From Tenacibaculum sp. 190524A05c (GTDB lineage Bacteria > Bacteroidota > Bacteroidia > Flavobacteriales > Flavobacteriaceae), in NCBI RefSeq assembly GCF_964036595.1, contig NZ_OZ038523.1, positions 1,330,501-1,394,500 on the forward strand: a DNA stretch of 64,000 nucleotides. The letters run 5' to 3'. The notes beneath the pieces were generated by a model. That model had not been told where the DNA came from. It searched no databases and was given only the letters and a program-made list of their open reading frames with translations. Shown here piece after piece: positions 36,668 to 45,020 of the stretch. Every line of letters begins with the position of its first letter. The first letter of the stretch is position 1. The position numbers were made by a program, and so were the translations under genes.

Positions 36668-37579
36668 ATGAAAAACTCATTTAGAATATTGATTGCTATG
36701 TTATTATTATGCATACCATGCAATAATCTTTTCAGTCAAGATTTAAGTACAACTCTTTATCAATTACCAAGTCTTATTCAAAATATCAAAGAAGACTCAA
36801 TAAAAAGACAAAACCTAAAAGATAGCTTGAGTATTGTAAATTTATCTCAAAATTGGGATACCATTCACTTCAATGCTTATGCTAAAACTAAAATAAAATA
36901 TCCGTTTAAAATAAGTTTTTTAGATAGCACTTATGCATCTCCAATTCCAAGAAAACATGTTATTACCTCAAGATACGGATGGCGTCGAGGGAGACCACAT
37001 CGTGCTATAGATATTGATTTGATTACTGGTGATGATGTGTATAGTATTTTAGACGGAAAAGTTCGTTATGTTGGTTACCACTCAGGACATGGAAAAACTA
37101 TAGTAGTAAGGCATTATAATGGATTAGAAACGGTGTACGCACATTTATCCAAATATGATGTAAAAGTAAATACGATTGTAAAAAAAGGACAACTTATTGG
37201 TAAAGGCGGAAACACAGGTAGATCGCGAGGAAGTCATTTACATTTAGAAGTTCGATTTAATGGAATTGATATCCACCCGGAACATGTGTTTAACTTTAAA
37301 GACAATACTAAAATTCGTTCCAAAGATGTATGGATTACTGAAGATTGGGCAACACCTTATTATCATATTTCAACACGAGAAAGTTTTCTTGTAGTATTAG
37401 ATTCGCATGAAAAAGCTATGGCGTATAAGAAAAGAAAACGTCAGATTTACATAGTAAAAAGTGGAGATACATTATCCGGAATTGCTTACAAGAATAGAGT
37501 TTCTATTCGTAGAATTTGCAAAACGAATAAAATTAGAAGAACTAGCACTTTGAAAATAGGACAAAGACTAATTCTATAA
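36668..37579 (+). CDS. Secreted M23 peptidoglycan endopeptidase with LysM domain
   Basis: 303 residues. A signal peptide (about 1-23) leads to a linker, then an M23 domain (about 95-205) with HRAID (H111, D115) and HLH (H190, H192). A C-terminal LysM (about 259-303) reads YIVKSGDTLSGIAY and LKIGQRLIL. It should cleave peptide cross-links in the periplasm while LysM binds glycan. The gene is 66 bp after the M56-M23 gene and likely belongs to the same BlaI-controlled unit. Confidence 0.92.
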   Translation: MKNSFRILIAMLLLCIPCNNLFSQDLSTTLYQLPSLIQNIKEDSIKRQNLKDSLSIVNLSQNWDTIHFNAYAKTKIKYPFKISFLDSTYASPIPRKHVITSRYGWRRGRPHRAIDIDLITGDDVYSILDGKVRYVGYHSGHGKTIVVRHYNGLETVYAHLSKYDVKVNTIVKKGQLIGKGGNTGRSRGSHLHLEVRFNGIDIHPEHVFNFKDNTKIRSKDVWITEDWATPYYHISTRESFLVVLDSHEKAMAYKKRKRQIYIVKSGDTLSGIAYKNRVSIRRICKTNKIRRTSTLKIGQRLIL

Positions 37580-37599
37580 AAATCGATACAAAACTTAGC

Positions 37600-39210
37600 T
37601 TATTTAACTAAAACAAAAAACTCTAATTGTAGTGGTTTTAATTTATCCTTTAAAGCCACTACAAAATCTTTTCCGTACTCTAAGTAATACTCTGAAAAGT
37701 TTCGTTTACGTTCTTCTAAACTTAAATTAGGTAATATTTCACTTTGTAGTTGAGTAATTCGATCAACTAAATCAGCCTGCCTTCTTTTCTCTGCACGTAA
37801 CAATCGTTTTTCTAGATTTTCTAATCCTTTCAATTGCTTTTTCTCTTGGGCACTTACAGCTCCAACATATGAAACATCTGTTTTATTTGCGATTTCTCTT
37901 AATTGATTAAACTGCTGTTCAAGAAAAGATTTTTGTTCAGCAAAATTAAAACTCACTTCAGCATTCTCCTTAACTTTTTTCGATACTAAATCATGCTGCT
38001 TTAAAAATAATTCTTCTAAAGAAATTGAAAGTCTTTCTAATTTACCATGTTGTTTAACACTAACTACCTGAACAGAGTTACGTAGTAATAAAATAGGAAA
38101 AGGAACATTAACAGTTTCAAAATAATCTTTTAACTGCATCCAATACGCCATCTCTCCTCCTCCACCTATATAACATAAATTTGGCAGGATTACTTCCTGA
38201 TATAGCGGACGCATAATCACATTAGGAGAAAAACGTTTCGGATGAGCATTTAATTCTTCTAAAATTTCTGCCTCTGTAAATTGAATATTCGTGTTATTTA
38301 CCTTAAAAACATCTTTTTCAAAAACAATACGTTCTCTTAAACCATCTGTTAGATAAAATAAGTTAATCTCTCTAGGGTTCACTTGAATTTTATACGATTC
38401 GCTTAATAGTGCATTCGTTTTTGTTACTGCTTTGTGCGAGGTTTGATGAATAAGTTCGTCTTTAACAACTGGAATAAATTGTTCTTTCAATCCTTTATCA
38501 TCAGCATCAACAATGATTAACCCATATTCTGCAAAAAGTTCATTTGCGATATAACGAGTTGCATCAGCTAAATTATCGTACTTCAAATAGCCATTAGAAA
38601 ATAATTCCTTTAGAAACTCTGCGTTTTTAGATGTTCCTAAATGTTTTTGAAATTCGTTGAAAACATTATCCAAACCATCTGTAGAAAATCTTCCAACTGC
38701 TCCTTGCTCATTAGAATTCCACTGAACTTTAGTTCCTTTAAAATTAAAATAATTGATTTCATCAAAGTCATGATCTTCAGTCGCCATCCAATACACAGGA
38801 ACAAAATTATAGTCTGTGTATGTATCACTTAATTCCTCAGCTAAATTAATCGCTGATATAATTTTATAAAGGAAATATAATGGTCCTGTAAATAAATTTA
38901 ATTGATGACCAGTAGTCACCGTAAATGTATTTTTACTTTCAAGTAATACAATGTTCTTTAGTGTTTCTTCCGAAGGAGTAACCTTTTGATATTGCTCCTT
39001 TAAAGAAGTAACTAATTGTAATCTTTTTGCTTCAGAATATGACTGTTGTTTTTGATTTATCTGATTTTCAAAGTTTTCTATACTTGGGAAATTACCATAA
39101 AAAGGAGATAACTTATCAGACTTTTCAAGATAATCACACATCATTGTAGAGAAAAAACCAGTTTTTTGGAAAGGAATATAGGTACTACAATCACATTCGG
39201 TTAAAGACAT
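37600..39210 (-). CDS. bshC: Bacillithiol biosynthesis cysteine-adding enzyme BshC
   Basis: 536 residues from the ATG at 39210; a TTG two codons upstream is also in frame. The family signatures are TVTTGHQLNLFTGPLYFLYKI near 75-95, PVYWMATEDHDFDEINYF near 120 and CYIGGGGEMAYWMQLKDYF near 350, with a C-terminal coiled coil (about 400-490). It adds cysteine to glucosaminyl-malate to make bacillithiol, the low-molecular-weight thiol of many Bacteroidota. It is cytoplasmic. It is monocistronic and convergent with the M23-LysM gene. Confidence 0.95.
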   Translation of the reverse strand: MSLTECDCSTYIPFQKTGFFSTMMCDYLEKSDKLSPFYGNFPSIENFENQINQKQQSYSEAKRLQLVTSLKEQYQKVTPSEETLKNIVLLESKNTFTVTTGHQLNLFTGPLYFLYKIISAINLAEELSDTYTDYNFVPVYWMATEDHDFDEINYFNFKGTKVQWNSNEQGAVGRFSTDGLDNVFNEFQKHLGTSKNAEFLKELFSNGYLKYDNLADATRYIANELFAEYGLIIVDADDKGLKEQFIPVVKDELIHQTSHKAVTKTNALLSESYKIQVNPREINLFYLTDGLRERIVFEKDVFKVNNTNIQFTEAEILEELNAHPKRFSPNVIMRPLYQEVILPNLCYIGGGGEMAYWMQLKDYFETVNVPFPILLLRNSVQVVSVKQHGKLERLSISLEELFLKQHDLVSKKVKENAEVSFNFAEQKSFLEQQFNQLREIANKTDVSYVGAVSAQEKKQLKGLENLEKRLLRAEKRRQADLVDRITQLQSEILPNLSLEERKRNFSEYYLEYGKDFVVALKDKLKPLQLEFFVLVK

Positions 39211-39327
39211 TCGCAAAAATATTTTAAGTAAAGTAACAAATTTAAGTCATTGCTTACAACTTGTATTGCATCTTAACAAAATTTTATTAATCTATTTCTC
39301 TATTTTTACAAAGTAATCAACTTAAAC

Positions 39328-41262
39328 ATGCAATTTAAACATCCAGAGTTTTTATACTTTCTAGCACTTTTAATAATTCCTATTCTGGTGCATCTTTTTC
39401 AACTAAGGAAATTTAAAAAAGTACCCTTTACGAATGTTGCTTTTTTACAAAACTTGGTGATTAAAAACCGTAAAAGTTCTCAAATTAAAAAATGGCTATT
39501 ACTAGCATGTAGATTACTTTTAATTAATGCCATTGTTCTTGCTTTTGCTCAGCCTTTTTTGAGTAACCGATCAAAAGAAGTAAAAGATCATACTTTTATT
39601 TATTTAGATAATTCAATGAGTTCAAATGCCAATGGTAATTCTGGAAATATTTTAAAGAATGCTTCCCTAGAACTTATAGAAAATAATCGCGAAAGTGGCA
39701 CTTATAGTTTATTAACTAACTCTAATTTTTATCGAAATATTTCTTCTGATGAATTAAGAAACAAACTCAAAAAAATCACCAATTCTCCGGCACAAATTTC
39801 ACAGGAAGAAATCTTATTGAAAATATCTAGCTTAAAAAACACAACCGAGAATATTATAATTTCAGATTTTCAAAATTTAGATCCTGAGGTTTTCGAGAAT
39901 AAAAACCTTCCTCTTTCTCTAGTTCAAATTACACCAGAACAGAAAAGTAATATCTCAATTGATAGTGTTTATGTAAGTCAAAATACTTCAACTTCTTTAC
40001 AAGTAAATGCGATATTAAAAAATCAAGGATCTGCTAGAGAAAATATTCCTGTAGCTTTATATAATGATGATCAGTTGTTAAGTAAACAAACTTTTTCTAT
40101 TCCTGAAAATGAAAAAAAATCTATTTCATTTTCAATTGAAAAAACAAATCCTTTTAAAGGATATTTGGAAGTGAATTATAAAGATGCATTTGCTTTTGAT
40201 AATTCTTTTTATTTCAGTTTAAATTCTAATGATAAAATTAATGTTTTAGCAATTGGTGATTCTAATGATTTTTTATCTCGAATTTATACAAAAGATGAAT
40301 TCAACTTTACCAATTATACGTTGCAAAAAACTAACTATAATAGTATTGAACAACAACAATTAATCATCTTAAATGAATTAGAAAAGATTCCTCAAAGTCT
40401 CGTAACTAGTATTGAAAGCTTTATTAAAAATGGTGGACACTTAGTTGTTATTCCAAATACAGAAATTGACCTTAATTCTTATAATGTGTTTTTTAAGAAT
40501 TTAGCTATTGGAAGTGTTACAAGTCGTAAAAAAGATTCTTTAAAAATTACTTCTATTAATTTCAAACATCCTTTCTTTAAGAATGTATTTGATAAACAGG
40601 TTCGAAATTTTCAATACCCTTTTGTTACAACTTCTTTTACATCGAACTTTAGTAATTCAAGTACATTAATTTCATTAGAAAATAATCAGAATTTCATCTC
40701 ACAGATCACTAAAAACGATTCTCAAATCTATTGGTTTTCGTCACCTTTGGACAAAGCACAAAGTAACTTTACAAATTCTCCGTTAATCGTTCCTGTATTT
40801 TATAATATCGGACAAGGAAGTTTGCAGTTATCTGAACTCTATTATAGATTATCACAAGAAAATACAATTGAAGTAAATGCTCAATTAAATAAGGATGATA
40901 TACTTTCTATCTCTAACATAAAGAGTTCTTTTATTCCTTTGCAGCAAACATTTCAAAACAAAGTTAAAATCACAACGAAAGACCAACCTGAAAACACTGG
41001 TTTTTATTCAGTATCAGATAAAGAAACCTCATTACAAACCATTGCATTTAACCATAGCATTTCAGAAAGTTCACTGCAATTTCCTGATTTGTTAAACCGT
41101 TTTAAAGACAGTGAAAATGTGAAGGTTTCGAAATCGGTGAAAGATACTTTAAAAAAAATCGCTCAAAAAAGTAAAGTTCATTGGCTTTGGAAGTGGTTTT
41201 TAGGTTTAGCCATTGTATCTTTGCTGCTAGAAATTTTGATTCTAAAATACTTTAAAGTATGA
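39328..41262 (+). CDS. BatA-domain membrane protein with VWA-like region
   Basis: 644 residues. The N-terminal BatA domain (MQFKHPEFLYFLALLIIPILVHLFQLRKFKKVPFTNVAFL region, 1-40) includes TM1, and TM2 follows at about 54-72. A VWA-like region begins with the MIDAS-type DNSMSS near 90, a ThuA/glutamine-amidotransferase-like region is near 300-400 (INVLAIGDSNDFLSR), and a C-terminal TM is at about 622-640. This is the layout of the Bacteroidota 'BatA/VWA' proteins. It overlaps the dihydroorotase-like gene by 4 bp. Confidence 0.85.
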   Translation: MQFKHPEFLYFLALLIIPILVHLFQLRKFKKVPFTNVAFLQNLVIKNRKSSQIKKWLLLACRLLLINAIVLAFAQPFLSNRSKEVKDHTFIYLDNSMSSNANGNSGNILKNASLELIENNRESGTYSLLTNSNFYRNISSDELRNKLKKITNSPAQISQEEILLKISSLKNTTENIIISDFQNLDPEVFENKNLPLSLVQITPEQKSNISIDSVYVSQNTSTSLQVNAILKNQGSARENIPVALYNDDQLLSKQTFSIPENEKKSISFSIEKTNPFKGYLEVNYKDAFAFDNSFYFSLNSNDKINVLAIGDSNDFLSRIYTKDEFNFTNYTLQKTNYNSIEQQQLIILNELEKIPQSLVTSIESFIKNGGHLVVIPNTEIDLNSYNVFFKNLAIGSVTSRKKDSLKITSINFKHPFFKNVFDKQVRNFQYPFVTTSFTSNFSNSSTLISLENNQNFISQITKNDSQIYWFSSPLDKAQSNFTNSPLIVPVFYNIGQGSLQLSELYYRLSQENTIEVNAQLNKDDILSISNIKSSFIPLQQTFQNKVKITTKDQPENTGFYSVSDKETSLQTIAFNHSISESSLQFPDLLNRFKDSENVKVSKSVKDTLKKIAQKSKVHWLWKWFLGLAIVSLLLEILILKYFKV

Positions 41263-42518
41263 CTACGCTACTAAAATCAGCGACTATAATCGACTCTTCA
41301 AGTCCGTTTCACAAACAAACAAAAGACATATTAATTATCGACGGTGTTATTTCCGAAATCAACGACACTATTTCTGAGAAAGATGAATACACTATTGTTT
41401 CATTAGAAAATTTACATGTATCAACCGGATGGTTTGATACGAGTGTGAGCTTAGGTGAACCTGGTTATGAAGAAAGGGAAAACATTGCAAACGGTTTAGA
41501 CGTAGCAGCGAAAAGTGGTTTTACTCAAATAGCAATTAATGCAAATACACATCCTGTAGTAGACAATAAATCTGCTGTAGAATTCTTAATCAATAAAGCA
41601 ATTCATAAACCTGTTAGTGTTTTTCCTATTGGTGCATTAACTCAGAAAAGTCAAGGTGTTGAAATGGCTGAGTTATATGACATGCAGCAATCTGGAGCAA
41701 TTGCTTTTGGTGATTATAAAAAACCTGTGGAAAATGATAACTTATTGAAAATTGCATTGCTTTACGCTCAGAATTTTGATGGTTTAGTTTTAAGTTTTCC
41801 TAAAAACAATAAAATAGCGGGTGAAGGAATTGCAAATGAAGGATTAAACTCAACGAAATTAGGACTAAAAGGAATTCCTAGTTTAGCAGAAGAAATTCAA
41901 GTTGCAAGAGACCTTTTCTTGTTAGAATACACGGGTGGGAAGTTACATATTCCTACGATTTCTACTGAAAAATCTGTTCAACTTATTCGAGAGGCAAAAT
42001 CGAAAGGATTACATGTTACCTGTAGTGTTGCAGTTCATAACTTAGTAATCACAGACGACGCTTTACATGGATTTGATGCAAATAACAATGTGAATCCTCC
42101 TTTAAGAACAGAACAAGACGTAAATGCTTTAGTTGAAGGAATTAAAGATGGAACCATAGATATTATTACTTCTGATCATAATCCAATTGACATTGAACAT
42201 AAAAAAGTAGAATTTTCAATTTCTAAAAGTGGAACTGTTGGAATGGAAAGTGCTTTTGGAGCTTTACAAACTAAATTAGATTTAGAAACAATTATAAAAT
42301 GTTTAAGTGATAATCCGAAAACTATTTTTGGATTAGAAACTTCTTCAATAAATATTAATCAAAAGGCTGATCTTACATTATTTAATCCAGAAGGAGAATT
42401 TAAGTTTTCTCAAGAAGATATTTTATCAACTTCAAAAAACAGTATATTTATAGGACACAATTTAAAAGGAAAAGCATATGGAATATATGCTAAGAATCAA
42501 CTTTTATTAAATACCTAG
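41259..42518 (+). CDS. Dihydroorotase-like protein lacking metal ligands
   Basis: 419 residues, clearly in the dihydroorotase/amidohydrolase superfamily: STGWFDTSVSLGEPGYEERE, then NANTHPVVDN and TSDHNPIDIEHK. However, the zinc motif HxH with its Arg (DxHxHLREPG) reads D60-T-S62-V-S64-L-G66-E-P-G, so both histidines and the arginine are lost. It may be catalytically silent, like the PyrC-prime/PyrX partner that supports aspartate transcarbamoylase, or may have another role. It is co-transcribed with the BatA gene and a DUF4870-like gene. Annotation pipelines would call it PyrC. Confidence 0.85.
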   Translation: MTTLLKSATIIDSSSPFHKQTKDILIIDGVISEINDTISEKDEYTIVSLENLHVSTGWFDTSVSLGEPGYEERENIANGLDVAAKSGFTQIAINANTHPVVDNKSAVEFLINKAIHKPVSVFPIGALTQKSQGVEMAELYDMQQSGAIAFGDYKKPVENDNLLKIALLYAQNFDGLVLSFPKNNKIAGEGIANEGLNSTKLGLKGIPSLAEEIQVARDLFLLEYTGGKLHIPTISTEKSVQLIREAKSKGLHVTCSVAVHNLVITDDALHGFDANNNVNPPLRTEQDVNALVEGIKDGTIDIITSDHNPIDIEHKKVEFSISKSGTVGMESAFGALQTKLDLETIIKCLSDNPKTIFGLETSSININQKADLTLFNPEGEFKFSQEDILSTSKNSIFIGHNLKGKAYGIYAKNQLLLNT

Positions 42519-42522
42519 AAAT

Positions 42523-42852
42523 ATGAAAAACTTAACATCTGTTGAAGAAGGCAAAACCCTTGCTATTATCTCTCATTTTTGGTTAATCGGAACAGTAATT
42601 GCCTGGATTTTAAATTTAAAAAAGCAAAATGAGTTTACCAGTTTTTATGTAAGACAAATGCTAGGCTGGGACTTATTAGTGTTTTTAAATGGATGGCTTA
42701 TTTACAGTTTCTTCGGTGGTTTTTTCAAATGGATTATAGGTGTTATTTTATTTTTATTCTGGATTATCAGTTTTATAGGTTGTATATCTGGAGATAAAAA
42801 ATTGATACCAGTATTTGGGGAACACTTTCAAGATTGGTTTAAAAGTTTATAA
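42523..42852 (+). CDS. DUF4870/Tic20-like small membrane protein
   Basis: 109 residues with three or four hydrophobic segments (about 15-32, 52-68, 72-90). It carries the conserved FYVRQMLGWDLL and the short C-terminal FGEHFQDWFKSL. Members are integral membrane proteins of unknown function. It is 4 bp after the dihydroorotase-like gene and 5 bp before the esterase gene. Confidence 0.78.
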   Translation: MKNLTSVEEGKTLAIISHFWLIGTVIAWILNLKKQNEFTSFYVRQMLGWDLLVFLNGWLIYSFFGGFFKWIIGVILFLFWIISFIGCISGDKKLIPVFGEHFQDWFKSL

Positions 42853-42857
42853 CATAC

Positions 42858-43490
42858 ATGAGTTTATTATATAAGGTTCGAGAACCTAAAGTAACTACTG
42901 AAAATGCAAGTTTATTAATACTATTGCATGGATATGGTAGTAATGAAGATGATTTATTTTCTTTCTCTGAAGAATTACCAGATGAATTAAGAATTGTTAG
43001 TGTTAGAGCTCCTTATGACATTGGTTATGGTGGTTATGCTTGGTATGCTATTAATTTTGACGCTGACGAAAATAAGTTCTCGGATATTGGACAGGCGAAA
43101 TCTTCTGTTCAAAAAATCTCTGATTTTATTGATGATTTAAAGAAAATGTATGCTCCAAAGAAAACCTTTTTATTAGGTTTTAGTCAAGGTGCTATTTTAA
43201 GTTATGCTTTAAGTCTCAACTTCCCTAATAAAGTGCAACATGTTGTTGCTTTAAGTGGTTATTTAAATGAAGAATTATTACCAAGTTCTATTTCAAATGA
43301 TATAGAAACGGATTACTATATTTCTCATGGTTCTGTTGATCAAGTTATACCTGTGACCTGGGCTAGAAAAGCTCCAGAATACTTATCCAACTTAAACTTG
43401 AGCAATCAATTCTCAGAATATCCAGTTGGACACGGAGTAGCTCCTCAAAACTTTTACAGTTTCAAAGAATGGATTGATAGTAGGTTATAA
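42858..43490 (+). CDS. Alpha/beta hydrolase (phospholipase/carboxylesterase type)
   Basis: 210 residues. The oxyanion segment is LLHGYGSNEDDL, the nucleophile elbow is GFSQGA (Ser near 105), the Asp is in HGSVDQVIPV and the His in YPVGHGVAP. It is typical of the acyl-protein-thioesterase/carboxylesterase branch. It is cytoplasmic, the last gene of the BatA operon. The substrate is unknown. Confidence 0.9.
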   Translation: MSLLYKVREPKVTTENASLLILLHGYGSNEDDLFSFSEELPDELRIVSVRAPYDIGYGGYAWYAINFDADENKFSDIGQAKSSVQKISDFIDDLKKMYAPKKTFLLGFSQGAILSYALSLNFPNKVQHVVALSGYLNEELLPSSISNDIETDYYISHGSVDQVIPVTWARKAPEYLSNLNLSNQFSEYPVGHGVAPQNFYSFKEWIDSRL

Positions 43491-43604
43491 TTCTATCATA
43501 AACAAATTCTATGTTTATTAAATTCATTTAAATCTATATCGCTTACCTTTGCAGGCGATAACGTGTATCTGTTTATTCACATAATAACCTAAAACAATTA
43601 CAAT

Positions 43605-44543
43605 ATGGATATTTTCACTCACCAAAATGCTTACATCTGGTTTGTTCCTGTATGTGCTTTAGCAATTGGTTTTGAAATGTATTTTAGCTATAAGAGAAAA
43701 GCAAAGAACTATGAGTTCAAAGATGTTTCTACAAACGTTTATTTTGCTTTGGTAAATGTTTTGTTAGATGGTTTAATGTATGCAACTTCTTTTGTGGTTA
43801 TGAATTTCTTTTATGACTACAGATTCATTGATTGGGAAGGTACAGGTGCTCTATATTGGATTATTGCTTTTGTTGGTCAAGATTTCTTGTATTACATTCA
43901 TCATTATGTAGACCACCATTCTCGTTTTTTCTGGGCAGTACACGTAACACATCATAATTCAGAATATTACAATATATCTACAGGATTTAGGTCTCCGGTA
44001 TTACAACCTTTTTACCGATTCATGTTTTTAATTCCTTTAATTCTTATTGGAATTCACCCGTTACACATTATGTTTGCTTATGCAATGAACCAAAACTATG
44101 GTACACTTTGTCATACGAACTTTATTAAGAAAAATAATCGTAAAGGAGTAGCTGGATTTTTATTAAGAATTTGGGAATACATCTTTGTTACACCGTCTCA
44201 TCACAGAGTACACCATGCTTCTAATATTAAATATTTAGATAAAAACATGGGAATGTTCTTAATTATTTGGGATAGAATGTTTGGAACATTTCAAGCTGAA
44301 GAAGATGAAATGGAGTATGAAAAACTAAAATTTGGTTTAACCAAACCTCTTGAAGATAAGGGACCAATAAATATTATTTTCCATGAATGGAAAGAGATCT
44401 TTAAAGATTTCTTTCAAAGAAAAAAACACTTACCACTCGGTACTAGATTAAAATATGTGTTTATGCCTCCAGGATGGAGTCATGATGGAAGTAGCCAGAC
44501 AAGTAAAGAACTACAAAGAGAATTAAGAAAAGAAAGTAACTAA
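43605..44543 (+). CDS. Sterol desaturase/fatty acid hydroxylase superfamily enzyme
   Basis: 312 residues with four or so TM helices (9-25, 45-72, 83-100, 145-165) and the di-iron histidine clusters HHYVDHH, HVTHH (near 110-125) and HRVHH (near 205). The superfamily hydroxylates or desaturates lipids at the membrane. In Bacteroidota, candidates are hydroxylation of sulfonolipids, carotenoids or fatty acids. The -7 box TACCTTTG (43544-43551) lies 53 bp upstream. It overlaps the convergent regulator gene by 4 bp. Confidence 0.9.
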   Translation: MDIFTHQNAYIWFVPVCALAIGFEMYFSYKRKAKNYEFKDVSTNVYFALVNVLLDGLMYATSFVVMNFFYDYRFIDWEGTGALYWIIAFVGQDFLYYIHHYVDHHSRFFWAVHVTHHNSEYYNISTGFRSPVLQPFYRFMFLIPLILIGIHPLHIMFAYAMNQNYGTLCHTNFIKKNNRKGVAGFLLRIWEYIFVTPSHHRVHHASNIKYLDKNMGMFLIIWDRMFGTFQAEEDEMEYEKLKFGLTKPLEDKGPINIIFHEWKEIFKDFFQRKKHLPLGTRLKYVFMPPGWSHDGSSQTSKELQRELRKESN

Positions 44544-44926
44544 TACGTTAGTTTTTTTAAGTCGTGGATAGATGAATATAAACACCAGTCCTTAAATGAC
44601 TTAATACTTAATTTTTTTATGATATTTCTTCTATGCGTTTTCGCTGTAGAAACTTCAATATAAAGTTTTACTGCAATTTCCTTAGGTACAAGACCTGTAC
44701 AAATACAATCAAATACCTCTTGTTCTTTCGACGTAAGACTTTCTAATCTCTTTCGATAAGCATACAAATCTCCATGTACTTTAATTTTTAAAGCATTACT
44801 GAGAACTAAAAACTGCTTTTCCGTAAATGTTGATGTCATAATTTGTTCTATTAATTTCGAAAAAACATCTTGGTTGAATAAGAAACTATTTCTTTTTATT
44901 TCAGATGTTAACAATACACTTTCCAT
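44540..44926 (-). CDS. LuxR-type HTH regulator without receiver domain
   Basis: 128 residues from the ATG at 44926. Upstream in-frame ATGs at 44989 and 44980 are rejected because they lie in or before the promoter: 44989 is inside the palindromic operator and the -7 box TAATTTTG is at 44956-44963. The C-terminal LuxR HTH is clear: LTSKEQEVFDCICTGLVPKEIAVKLYIEVSTAKTHRRNIIKKL region (residues about 63-105). The N-terminal 60 residues are helical and unlike receivers. It is a candidate binder of the operator found at its own promoter, and one of three regulated genes. Confidence 0.85.
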   Translation of the reverse strand: MESVLLTSEIKRNSFLFNQDVFSKLIEQIMTSTFTEKQFLVLSNALKIKVHGDLYAYRKRLESLTSKEQEVFDCICTGLVPKEIAVKLYIEVSTAKTHRRNIIKKLSIKSFKDWCLYSSIHDLKKLTY

Positions 44927-44955
44927 AATTTGTAATATTTTATTCCCTTCTATCA

Positions 44956-45004
44956 CAAAATTAAGTTGATCATAAACCATAAAAACCATACTTAAGTATG
45001 GTTT
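44956..45004 (-). promoter_or_regulatory. Operator/promoter 1: perfect dyad plus -7 box
   Basis: The dyad AAACCATACT-TA-AGTATGGTTT (44983-45004) is a perfect 22-bp palindrome. It ends 19 bp before the minus-strand -7 box TAATTTTG (44963-44956), so it takes the place of the -33 element. It is 57 bp from the chosen start of the LuxR-type gene. Confidence 0.8.
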
Positions 45005-45020
45005 CTATGATTAAATTATA

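Noticed and set aside
41259..42518. Standard pyrC annotation
   Set aside because: The zinc-binding histidines and the substrate arginine are replaced.
44927..44989. Longer N-terminus (21 more residues) of the LuxR-type protein
   Set aside because: The first ATG is inside the operator and the -7 box lies between it and the chosen start, so the mRNA cannot contain it.
44983..45004. The perfect 22-bp palindrome as a transcription terminator
   Set aside because: It has no loop to speak of, no T-run after it on either strand, and the same sequence recurs upstream of two other genes at fixed spacing to a -7 box.
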